This document shows positions 33,918 through 42,276 of a stretch of 64,000 bases of DNA, in pieces. Position 1 is the first letter of the stretch. Every line of letters starts with the position of its first letter. The DNA comes from DAOUJW01 sp034422115 (GTDB lineage: Bacteria > Chloroflexota > Dehalococcoidia > Lucifugimonadales > UBA2985), in NCBI GenBank assembly GCA_034422115.1, contig DAOUJW010000019.1:10847-74846 (forward strand), given 5' to 3'. Position numbers and translations under genes: made by a program. The notes below the pieces were generated by a model. It was not told the DNA's origin, did not search any database, and was given only the letters and a program-made list of their open reading frames with translations.

Positions 33918-34721
33918 TTAGCGATTGCGGCGAGAGTACCTGTAGACCACCAGGAGAATGAACAGAAGGCCAATTACCAGAACAGCCCACAGCAGGCCGG
34001 GCAAGCCTTCATCCGCCTCCGGGGTCTCCGTTGCAGTGGGGGCGGCCGGAGTCTGAGTGGGTCCGGTGGTGGGTTCCACGGCTGGTTCCGAAGTTGCCGT
34101 GGGTAGGGGAGTGGGCATAAGCGTCGCTGTGGGCTCGGGCGTCGGTTCCGGCGTCGCCGTGGGCTCGGGCGCTGGTTCCGGCGTCGCCGTGGGCTCTGGG
34201 ATGGGCGTCGCCGTGGGTTCCGGAGTGGGCGTTGGCTCGGGCTCCGGCGTGGGAGTCGATGCTGGCGCTGGCATAGGCGTCGGCGTAGGCGCTGGGCCGA
34301 CCCGCAGCGTGGTGTGGCCCCCAACTGCTTGCTCCTCCCGGTCTACGTTCTTGATGACGCCGGAGAAGGTGTACTGGCCCTCCGTGCTAGGGACGTTGAC
34401 GCTGTAGGTGAAGACGGTCTCACCCAGCAGGTTGAACCGAACGGTCTGCCCATCCACCTCGATATGGGCTTCGTCAAGGCTGGATCCCAGGAAGGTGAAA
34501 CCCTCAGGCAGGTCTTCCACCACCTGGCCAAAGACGCCGTAGTCGCTTGCCGTGACTGTTACCTGGAGTTCACTCCCGGGCGCGGCCCAGTCCTCCTGGA
34601 AGGACCTGGTGGCGGTATGGGACTGGGCTTCCAGAGTCTCGGGCTGCTCCAGCATGGAGATTACGCTCATCACAGTGACTGCAAAGACGGTAACCGCAGC
34701 CAGGGGAATCCGATTCATCAT
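33918..34721 (-). CDS. Surface protein with Pro/Thr stalk and C-terminal membrane anchor
   Basis: This 267-residue protein has an N-terminal signal segment (IPLAAVTVFAVTVMSVISML) and a folded domain at about residues 37-145 containing YGVFGQVVEDLPEGFTFLGS and FTYSVNVPSTEGQYTFSGVI. A Pro/Thr/Glu stalk spans about 150-235. The last segment is a transmembrane helix (LLWAVLVIGLLFILLVVY) ending in RYSRRNR, which keeps the tail inside. The LPEGF-containing domain is one I associate with repeat-rich surface proteins in this type of genome. Its function is unknown. AGGAGA lies just before the ATG pair. It lies just downstream of a decayed cadherin-type gene on the same strand. Confidence 0.75.
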   Translation of the reverse strand: MMNRIPLAAVTVFAVTVMSVISMLEQPETLEAQSHTATRSFQEDWAAPGSELQVTVTASDYGVFGQVVEDLPEGFTFLGSSLDEAHIEVDGQTVRFNLLGETVFTYSVNVPSTEGQYTFSGVIKNVDREEQAVGGHTTLRVGPAPTPTPMPAPASTPTPEPEPTPTPEPTATPIPEPTATPEPAPEPTATPEPTPEPTATLMPTPLPTATSEPAVEPTTGPTQTPAAPTATETPEADEGLPGLLWAVLVIGLLFILLVVYRYSRRNR

Positions 34722-34757
34722 GTTCTCCTGTCAAGTTGACACTTGGGTTTGCCTCTG

Positions 34758-37459
34758 CTATCCCGTGTGCGCATAGTAGAGCGACAACACCGGCAGTATT
34801 GTCTCCAGTTCGATAAGCCTGGCGAAATAGTCGCTGACCGCCCTGAGCGCCTCGCTCCTCTCAATAGTGCCTTGCCGTTGGTGTCGTAGTGCCGAGCCCG
34901 GGGCTCAACCACTACCACGGTCACATCGATAGAGAAGGTGACGCTGCCTCCGCCCTGCAATGTGCTGGTGGCGCTTAGCCTGACTCTATACCTGCGACCT
35001 TCCTCCAGCGAGACTCCCTCCCCAACGCGCAGCTGTCCGGTACCCTGGTCAACGGTGAAGAGAGAGGAGTCCTCCCCGGACAGGGAATAGGTAAAGGCAG
35101 AGCCAACGGGGTTTATAGCGCGTACCGGGTTCTCCACAGGGTCACCGGACCTGGCGGACTCTGGCAACTGGCGCGTTGTGCTGGAGCCTTCGGTGAAGCC
35201 CGGCGGATCAACCTCCATCTCTGTTACGGCTCCGCCTCCTTCTCCGCCGCCACCACCACCTCCGCCTCCACCGATGCTCCGCTGCGCTACCTAGGTGACG
35301 TTGATGGTCACGGTGATAGTTGCGTCCACGCTTGTTGAAGGGGAGTAGGAAGAGTTGAAGCCGTCCTGGACGCGTACCTGTACTTCGTAGGTGTTCGCAC
35401 CCTCCGGGTCGTAGTCAAGGACGGCCCACGTTTTCAACTGGCCTGTCGCCGGGTCGATGTCAAAGAGGGCGGCGTCAGACCCGCCCAGCGAGTAGGTGAG
35501 AATGTCGTCGCTGTCAGCGTCGGTTGCCCGCACGGGCGCGCCGATGTTCCTGCCCGCCGCCGTACCCTGGCCGACGGAGCGCTCGGCCGTGGCGTCCGAA
35601 AACTGGGGCGCACTGTTCGTTCCGGGTTGGTTGGTGGAGTCGCCTATTCGCCCGGCCAGCGCCGCTGATGCCTCCTTGCCGCTGCCACGTTCGTCTTCGT
35701 AGGCGGCGGTGGCCCGCAGGTATTGGTCAACGTCGTCGGCGCCTGCCGTGTAGCTGCTCGACGTCGCGCCCGAAATGTCCCCCCAGTTGGACCTGGTGGA
35801 AGAACGCTGCCATTGCCAGTTGACACTGCCAACCACGGTGTCGTCGTCATCCAGCTCGGCTTGGAAACTCGTCCCGTCCCACCCGCGCTCGGGATCGATG
35901 GTGACTACGCCCGCTTCCTCAAGATCCGTCACAGTGACGGACACGAACAGGGAGCCAGACAGGCCATCTTCGTCTTCGGCGGTGATGGTCACCGAGTAGT
36001 CTGTTCCATCCTCATAGCTGGGCGGCGTGGCAAAGTGGAGCTGACCCCGCTGGGAGATCCAGAACGTGCTGCCGCTAACCGACCACGTCAGCGTGTCCCG
36101 CTCCGGGTCCGTGCCCGTGTAGGTCGCGACCGCGCGGTTCAGGTTCTCCACCACGCTGGGAGAAGCGTCGCCGGACACGACGGGCGCCTCATTGACGTTG
36201 GTCAGGGTGATGGTCACGTTTTGCCGGTCGTCTATGGCGTCGCTGTCCGGGTCGCCGAGGGAGTTCGCGCCGTCCGTTACCTCTACAGTCACGCGCAGGG
36301 TGCGCTTGGTCTCAAAGTCCAGTTGCGCGCCGGCCGCGACCCGCAGTTGCCCATTGTTAGTGCCAATGGTGAACAGCGCTGCGTCCGTTCCCGTCAGCGA
36401 GTAGGTTAGCGGGTCGTTGTTGAAGTCGCTTGCGACGACGGGGGCGCCAACGAGCGTGCCGCCGCTGGAGTTCTCCGCAATCTCTCTACGGCCGTCCTCT
36501 GTAGCCGGGAATGTGGGCGCCGAGTTCACCGGCGGCGGCTGCCCGACGCGAGGAGAGACCTTAATGGCCGTCTTGCCCGAGCCCTCGCCGTCGTTGTAGC
36601 TGGCGATCGCGCGGATGTAGTTGCCCTCGTCGCTGTCAGCCGGCGTGAAGGTGCTGTTGGTAGCCCCCGCAATGTTGGCCCATCCAGACGTGCTGCTGCT
36701 AGAGCGCGACCATTGCCACGTTACGTTGGTCGGGCCGTCATCGTCCTCCAGCGTGGCAGTCACCGGGACCCGCGCCTGGATGGTGGCCGTCTCTGAAGAG
36801 AGCGTGACGGTCCCCGGCTCTTCCACGTTCTCCACCGTTATCGTCACGTTCTGCGTGTCGTCGATGGTTGTAGACGTGGCTCCCGTGCCGTCTTTGCCGT
36901 CATGCACCTCAACGGTGACCTGGTAGGTGGACTTGGTCTCGAAGTCCAGGGCGTCCTTTGTGCGAATCTGGCCGGTGCCCGTGTTGATGGTGAATGCGGC
37001 GGCGTCCGTTCCGGTCAGTGAATACGTCAACCGGTCCCCCTCCTGGTCTTCCGCCGCCACCGGCGCGCCAATGTTTGCGCCCGCCCGGGTGTTCTCAGGC
37101 ACCGCGCGCTGGCCCGTCTCCGTCGTTGGGAAGAGGGGCCGGCGGTTCTCGCTGGGCACGGGGCCGGCAATTGCCTCTGCTCGCTTGCCGCCGCCGCGCC
37201 TGTCCGTGTAGGTGACCGTGGCCCGCACGTACTTGCTCACGTCCGCGGCCGTGGGGGTGTAGGGATTGGAAGTGGCCCCGTTGATGTTCGTGAACGACCC
37301 AGTTGACGTGTCCCCCCGCGACCACTGCCACGTCAGGTTGCTGACGGTTCCGTCCTGGTCGGACAATGTCGCGGTTGCCTCCTCCCAGTTCGTGAATTCG
37401 GTGGCCGACTGCCGCAGAGGGCGTCTCTGGTATGAGGAGTCCGGTGTCAGGAGGGTCGA
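34758..37459 (-). pseudogene. Decayed Ig/cadherin-repeat surface protein gene
   Basis: The frame encodes about three Ig-like repeats (each with a WQWSRS-type core such as NVTWQWSRSSSSTSGWANIA) alternating with cadherin-like repeats (AVPENTRAGANIGAPVAAED ... FTINTGTGQI). It is broken three ways. The 5' end lacks a signal peptide and start and begins mid-domain. An in-frame TAG (35291-35293) follows the last strand, with a Gly-rich linker continuing beyond it. One missing base near 34885 knocks the C-terminus out of frame. Restoring that base gives an EF-hand-like tail, YDTNGNGTIERSEALRAVSD, ending at 34758. The fragments 35291-37366 and 34718-35218 are open separately. Either this is a pseudogene or the window contains two point errors here; the missing 5' end favours real decay. 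Confidence 0.75.
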
Positions 37460-37740
37460 TTATATCAGTTGCGTGTTAAGAACACGTGAGGATATCCCGT
37501 AAAATCGGCCAATTGGTGTGAGGTTTGTGTTAAGTCTGTGTAATCCCCGCGCAACCGGCTGGCGCCTATGCCGTTTGGGCTGGCAGAGATATGGCTCAGG
37601 CAAAGCGATCTGGAGCGGAGCGTAGAGTGGACACGCCATAACGACCCGCGTTGCTGGAGCGATTTGGACGCCGCCCCTGTCCTGGCGGAATGGTCAGTCC
37701 AAGGACGGGGAACAGACAAGGGAACTGCGAGAGATTCTCT

Positions 37741-40101
37741 TCAAGGTGAGTCTGCCTTGGGCATCCTGTAGCCAACACGAAGCTCGGTGAGTATGTAGGT
37801 CGGGTTGTCGGCGTCGTCACCCAGCTTGTGGCGGATGGAGCTTATGGCGGTGCGTATAGGCCGGACGTCGCCGTCGCCTTCCACTCCCCAGACTCGCCTC
37901 AACAGGGATTCGTAAGTCACAATGCGCCCCGCGTTGGCCGATAGCTCAACGAGCAACCGGTACTGGATGGCAGTCAAGTCCACCGGAACTCCCCTGAGGG
38001 TCACCAGGCGTTCCGTATAATCTATGGTCAGGTCTCCCACTGTATAGGGAACAGACGGCTCGGAAGTTGTGCGTCTACGAAGGACCGCCCTGATACGGGC
38101 CACAAGCTCCGTTGGCGAGAATGGCTTGACCACGTAGTCGTCGGCGCCCATCTCGAAGGCCCTGGCAACTATCTGGTCCTGACCGTAGGCGGACACGAAG
38201 ATTACCGGTACGTCTCCTATCCTCACTATGTCCTTCATCAGATCCAGCCCGTAGACTTCAGGCAGCATCAGGTCTAGGAGCACCAGGTGGGGCTTCTCCT
38301 CCTCCATCAGGCGAGGCACGTCGTTCGGGTCTCCGGTGGCAATCACGGTGTAACCCGACTTGACCAGGGCGTCGCGAATATACCTGAGCGCCTGATCGTC
38401 ATCATCCACAGCCAGGATGCGCACCTGTTCCCACCCTGACGTGCGCGCGGGCCGGGTGGAGACCTGCGGGGGCGGGGAGACGAAGCCCGCCTCTTCGACT
38501 GTGGGAATCGTGAAGGTGAACTTTGCCCCCAGGCCCGGCCCGTCGCTCTCGGCCCATATCCGGCCGCCGTGCCCTTCCACTATCCCTTTGCACACGGCGA
38601 GTCCGAGCCCGGTGTCTCCTCCCTGCTCCTCTGCATCAAGCCGGGAGAACTTCCTGAACAGGCGCGGCAGGCTCTCGGCGGGTATGCCCCTGCCTTCGTC
38701 TGAGACGGACACGAAGACCTGCAGATCGCCCGGCGCGGCGCTCACCCTGATAGTGGAAGACACCGGCGAGTTCCGCGCCGCATTGACCAGCAAGTTGCCA
38801 AGCACCTGGACAATACGCGATCTGTCCGCCATGACCCAGGGCAGGTCAGGGGGGATGTCCATGCTGAGGTTGTGCCTGTGCCCGCCGATGCGGAAGGCGT
38901 TCCCGGCCTCACCAATGAGGACCTCCAGGTCTGTCGGCTCCGGGGAAACCGGCAGCGTGCCCGTCTCGATGCGAGCGACGTCGAGAAGGTCCGTGATCAG
39001 CGAACGCATCCGGTCTGTCTGTTCAAAGATGATTCGATAGAACTGGCGCATCTCCGCAGGATGCATGTTGGAGGGCTCTTCCAGCAGCGCGGATACCGAG
39101 CCCCTCACCGTGGCCAAGGGTGTGCGGAGCTCATGGCTCACCGTCGCCAGGAACTCGGCTCGCAGCCGCTCAAGCTCCTTGAGAGGTGTCATGTCCTGCA
39201 TCGTCACGATGAGGCTCTCCACCTCACCGTCCTTTGAAAGGATGGGGTTGCCGTTCAGCAGCACAGTGACGCTCCGTCCGTCGGGCACACTGAAGACCAT
39301 CTCCTCCGCCCGCACCTTCTCTCCGGCCCTCAGCAACTGGTCTATAGGCACATCAGCCAGGGAGAGCTCCCGCCCGTCGGCGCGACGGATCGTCAGAGTC
39401 TCTAGGAGATTCTCCGATGGTTCTTCCGGCGCCAGCAACACATCGATGATCCTCATCCACTCCCGGTTGGTGGAAACAGGGGCTCCCGTTCTGGCGTCGA
39501 ATACCGCAACGCCCACCGGGGTTGTACTTATCAGGGTCTCCAGGTCGGCCCTGGAGCGCATTTCTTCCCGGTATCTGCGAGCGTTGGCGATTACCATCGC
39601 CGCCTGTGAGGCGAACATGACCAGCGTCTCGGCATCCTCCTCACTGAACCTTCTGCCCTCCCTATCATGGCCCAGCCATATGATCCCCACGGGTTCGCCG
39701 CGGTGCCTCAAGGGCGCTGCCATACCTGCGAATACGGTCATTGGCAGCCGGCCATCCAGTCCAACCGATTCTGCATACTCATAGTAGTTGTCCACGCGCA
39801 GCGGCCCGGGGACCTTGCTGAAGTGATGAAATATCCTCATCCCACCCGGCAGCTCAATGAGCGCAAGGTGTTCCTCTTCTGTCGTTCCGGAGGTTAGGAG
39901 CGCGCCAAGGCCGCCGACTTCATTCATGGTCGCAATGACTCCGTACCGGGCATTGGTAAGGTAGCGCGCATTATCAATGACTTCCTGAAGGACGACGTTG
40001 AAGTCAAGGCTCTCGTTGATGCGCACGCTGGCCTCGCTCAGCCTGGACAGCCGTTCCCGCAGGGCCTGGATTTCTTGCAACAGATCGTCTTCTCGATTCA
40101 C
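37741..40101 (-). CDS. Single-chain sensor kinase-response regulator (GAF-PAS-HisKA-HATPase-REC-wHTH)
   Basis: This 786-residue soluble protein spans an entire two-component pathway. It has a coiled coil and GAF domain (about 13-185) and PAS (about 195-300). HisKA has an intact VSHELRTPL (His near 323), and the HATPase has LGNLLVNAARNS, DEGRGIP and DTGLGLAVC (about 420-545). The receiver has LLDLMLPEVYG (phospho-Asp near 612) and KPFSPTELV. An OmpR-type winged helix (about 690-780) ends DNPTYILTELRVGYRMP. No membrane segment is visible, so it senses a cytoplasmic signal and binds DNA itself. The start is a GTG with GAGG upstream. A paralogue with a degenerate kinase lies at 42277-44685. Targets are unknown. 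Confidence 0.88.
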   Translation of the reverse strand: MNREDDLLQEIQALRERLSRLSEASVRINESLDFNVVLQEVIDNARYLTNARYGVIATMNEVGGLGALLTSGTTEEEHLALIELPGGMRIFHHFSKVPGPLRVDNYYEYAESVGLDGRLPMTVFAGMAAPLRHRGEPVGIIWLGHDREGRRFSEEDAETLVMFASQAAMVIANARRYREEMRSRADLETLISTTPVGVAVFDARTGAPVSTNREWMRIIDVLLAPEEPSENLLETLTIRRADGRELSLADVPIDQLLRAGEKVRAEEMVFSVPDGRSVTVLLNGNPILSKDGEVESLIVTMQDMTPLKELERLRAEFLATVSHELRTPLATVRGSVSALLEEPSNMHPAEMRQFYRIIFEQTDRMRSLITDLLDVARIETGTLPVSPEPTDLEVLIGEAGNAFRIGGHRHNLSMDIPPDLPWVMADRSRIVQVLGNLLVNAARNSPVSSTIRVSAAPGDLQVFVSVSDEGRGIPAESLPRLFRKFSRLDAEEQGGDTGLGLAVCKGIVEGHGGRIWAESDGPGLGAKFTFTIPTVEEAGFVSPPPQVSTRPARTSGWEQVRILAVDDDDQALRYIRDALVKSGYTVIATGDPNDVPRLMEEEKPHLVLLDLMLPEVYGLDLMKDIVRIGDVPVIFVSAYGQDQIVARAFEMGADDYVVKPFSPTELVARIRAVLRRRTTSEPSVPYTVGDLTIDYTERLVTLRGVPVDLTAIQYRLLVELSANAGRIVTYESLLRRVWGVEGDGDVRPIRTAISSIRHKLGDDADNPTYILTELRVGYRMPKADSP

Positions 40102-40310
40102 GCTATAACCTCGTCAGGGACGGGTAAGGGTGTATCCGGCGTCCGACACGGGCCTGGCAGGGACCGGATTCGGCCCGAACGGTACAATCGTACCAACTTG
40201 ACACAAAGTTTACAACAATTGGCGGCAAAACGCCCACGTCTTCACGCCTGGATTACACGCGTCCGATACCATGCGGTTCTGTCTACCGCATACTTTGGTT
40301 TGTGACGCCC

Positions 40311-42011
40311 CTATCCCCCAGCATCCAGAGCGCACCCTGTGTCATATTCCCCGAACTCGAACCAGATGGAATTGCACCATCGCTGGAACTCCGCAACTCG
40401 CCCGCCACTCACGGAAACCTCATAGCTGCCGTCTTGGTTGCGGGACACCTGGAGGCGAACGCCGCCGCCGATGTCGCGCGACTCGCCGTCCTGTACGACC
40501 GAGAAGTCGTCCCGGCCCCAGTTCACATCGTCGGCGACATCAGGGTTGCGCTCGTCGTATAAGGCTGGGCCGAAGCGGGCGTTCGTCCCCGTGCCGGTGG
40601 ACTGGTCGTACCGGCTCACAAGCACCCCGTCGTAGCGAAAGGCGCGTTCGGAAGTCGGTGTGTACACCTGGGGCGTCTGGTCCACGTAGGCGGGGTTGCG
40701 CTCGTCAAGCACCTCGACCGTGGTGAAGGCGTACTTTCTCCCGGACGAAATCACGAGGAGCTGATTGCCCCTCTCCCGCGGCGGCTGCAGCGTGTACGTC
40801 CCGGAATCGGCCAGGTGCAGCGCGACCTCAGACGGGTCTATCCACCCCGCCGCGTAGCGGTTCACCGCCAGGGTAGAGGGCATGTCCTGGTGCCAACCCG
40901 GCGTAGCATTCAGCGATAGCGCCGACATGAAGTCCAGGGCGTTGCTGTACGGGTTGGGGATTCCGTCTTCCTCTTCGGGCCACCGGACCTCGGCATGGGA
41001 GTGAGGCCAGCTCATCCAGGCATGGCCAATCTCGTGCACCAGCGCTTCCATGTTCGCCTCGCGCAGGCTGACCAGGCCCATACGCACACCACCGTTGAAG
41101 GCATCACCGCCCCGGTCGGTAGTCACGTCGGTCAGCAGAAGGCGGTTCAGGCCCCCGGGAGCGCCCAAATCACAGGGGTAGGTGTCCGCCGCCTTGCCCC
41201 GGCAGTCCATCACATTTGCAAGCCGGATCTGCTGGCCATGCACGTCATTTGGAGAGCCTTCTCCTTCCAGCGCAAAGTCATTCCCCGCGTGGAAACGCAT
41301 CCTGAGCTTGCCCTCCGATATCTTCCCGTAATAGGCGGCGACGTGCGTGTTCAGGATGTTCACCGCCTCAGCCATTCCCATGGTCTCCCGCTCCCCGTCG
41401 TCCTCGAACCATCCGGGCGCATCCGGCGGCACGCGGACGATGTCAACCGCAATGTCCAGGTCGCCCAGCGAGTAGTATGACGGGTCGACCGGCGGGTCCA
41501 GGTAGGTACTGTCCGGGTACTTCCCAACCGGCGTACACCCCCCGAAGCCCATGAAGCCGTAGCGCAGGTAGCTGCCGTTGCCGTAGAACCGGATGAGGGA
41601 CAGGGGGTCGGAGCCGCCCAGGTCGGTCATCCCGGCCTCTGTCCAGGGAGATGTGTCGTTCTCATGGGACAGGCAGGAGTACGGCTCCGACTCCCTCCAC
41701 CAGTCTTGAGGTTCCATGCCGTTCCACCTGGCGAAGGGATCGTCATCCATCGGCCTCGCTACACCGGGAGGCACGACCGTCGGCCACGGCGTAGAGCTAT
41801 CCTTTACCGTCGGCGATGGCGTAGGACTCTCCACAACCGTGGGTGCAGGTGTAGGGTCAGAAGCTGTACCCAGGTCCGCCGGAGTTCCGTCCGGCTGCCC
41901 ATTGCAGGCCGCCAGCACTATGAGCAGCAGCAGGACCATGCAGAGCGTCACAAGGGCCGCACGCCCGGATGGGCGGATGGCCGCACGCGCCGATCGTTGA
42001 AGCTGTTTCAA
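40311..42011 (-). CDS. Secreted zinc metalloprotease-like lipoprotein
   Basis: This 566-residue protein has a signal peptide ending LLLLIVLAAC (lipobox Cys near 36) and a Thr/Pro linker. A large extracellular domain follows, with the zinc motif ALVHEIGHAWMSWPHSH (HExxH) and a downstream NALDFMSALS that resembles the M6-type Met-turn region. The third His spacing (HEIGHAWMSWPH) does not match the classic metzincin HExxHxxGxxH, so the family is uncertain; immune-inhibitor-A-like M6 peptidases are the nearest resemblance. A C-terminal beta-rich domain follows, ending in a Cys pair. I prefer the TTG at 42011 (GGGAG upstream), because the longer frame starts inside a repeat element. It lies between two signalling genes. 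Confidence 0.7.
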   Translation of the reverse strand: MKQLQRSARAAIRPSGRAALVTLCMVLLLLIVLAACNGQPDGTPADLGTASDPTPAPTVVESPTPSPTVKDSSTPWPTVVPPGVARPMDDDPFARWNGMEPQDWWRESEPYSCLSHENDTSPWTEAGMTDLGGSDPLSLIRFYGNGSYLRYGFMGFGGCTPVGKYPDSTYLDPPVDPSYYSLGDLDIAVDIVRVPPDAPGWFEDDGERETMGMAEAVNILNTHVAAYYGKISEGKLRMRFHAGNDFALEGEGSPNDVHGQQIRLANVMDCRGKAADTYPCDLGAPGGLNRLLLTDVTTDRGGDAFNGGVRMGLVSLREANMEALVHEIGHAWMSWPHSHAEVRWPEEEDGIPNPYSNALDFMSALSLNATPGWHQDMPSTLAVNRYAAGWIDPSEVALHLADSGTYTLQPPRERGNQLLVISSGRKYAFTTVEVLDERNPAYVDQTPQVYTPTSERAFRYDGVLVSRYDQSTGTGTNARFGPALYDERNPDVADDVNWGRDDFSVVQDGESRDIGGGVRLQVSRNQDGSYEVSVSGGRVAEFQRWCNSIWFEFGEYDTGCALDAGG

Positions 42012-42026
42012 CTCATCGCTCCCTTC

Positions 42027-42177
42027 GGTATTCTCTGGGTGTGTTGGTAATGGCAATTCCTGAAGTGAACCCCGCCTCTTGCCCGCTCATGGTGAGCCTG
42101 TCGAACCATTTGAGCGGGCAAAGAACAACCGTGAAGCTCCCGCTCATACCCTTCGACAGGCTCAGGGTGAGCGGGAA
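42027..42177. repeat. MITE-family element, partial copy
   Basis: It starts GGTATTCTCTGGGTGTGTTG and continues with GCAATTCCTGAAGTGAACCC, CCTCTTGCCCGCTCATGG and the palindromes CCCGCTCAT...ATTTGAGCGGG and CCCGCTCATACCC...GGGTGAGCGGG. The right terminal repeat seen in the 32514 copy is missing. Confidence 0.7.
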
Positions 42178-42276
42178 ACAAGGTGTATCAGCAGATGTAT
42201 GCTGTGGCGAGGAGGAACGCCAACAAGCTCCAGGAGTACCTTCCCACCGGCCATTACACTGCTCCTGTACACGACG

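Noticed and set aside
34718..35218. An independent 166-residue gene
   Set aside because: It is in the same frame as the larger fragment at 35291-37366, separated only by one TAG, and its C-terminal third is out-of-frame noise. Better treated as part of the decayed surface gene.
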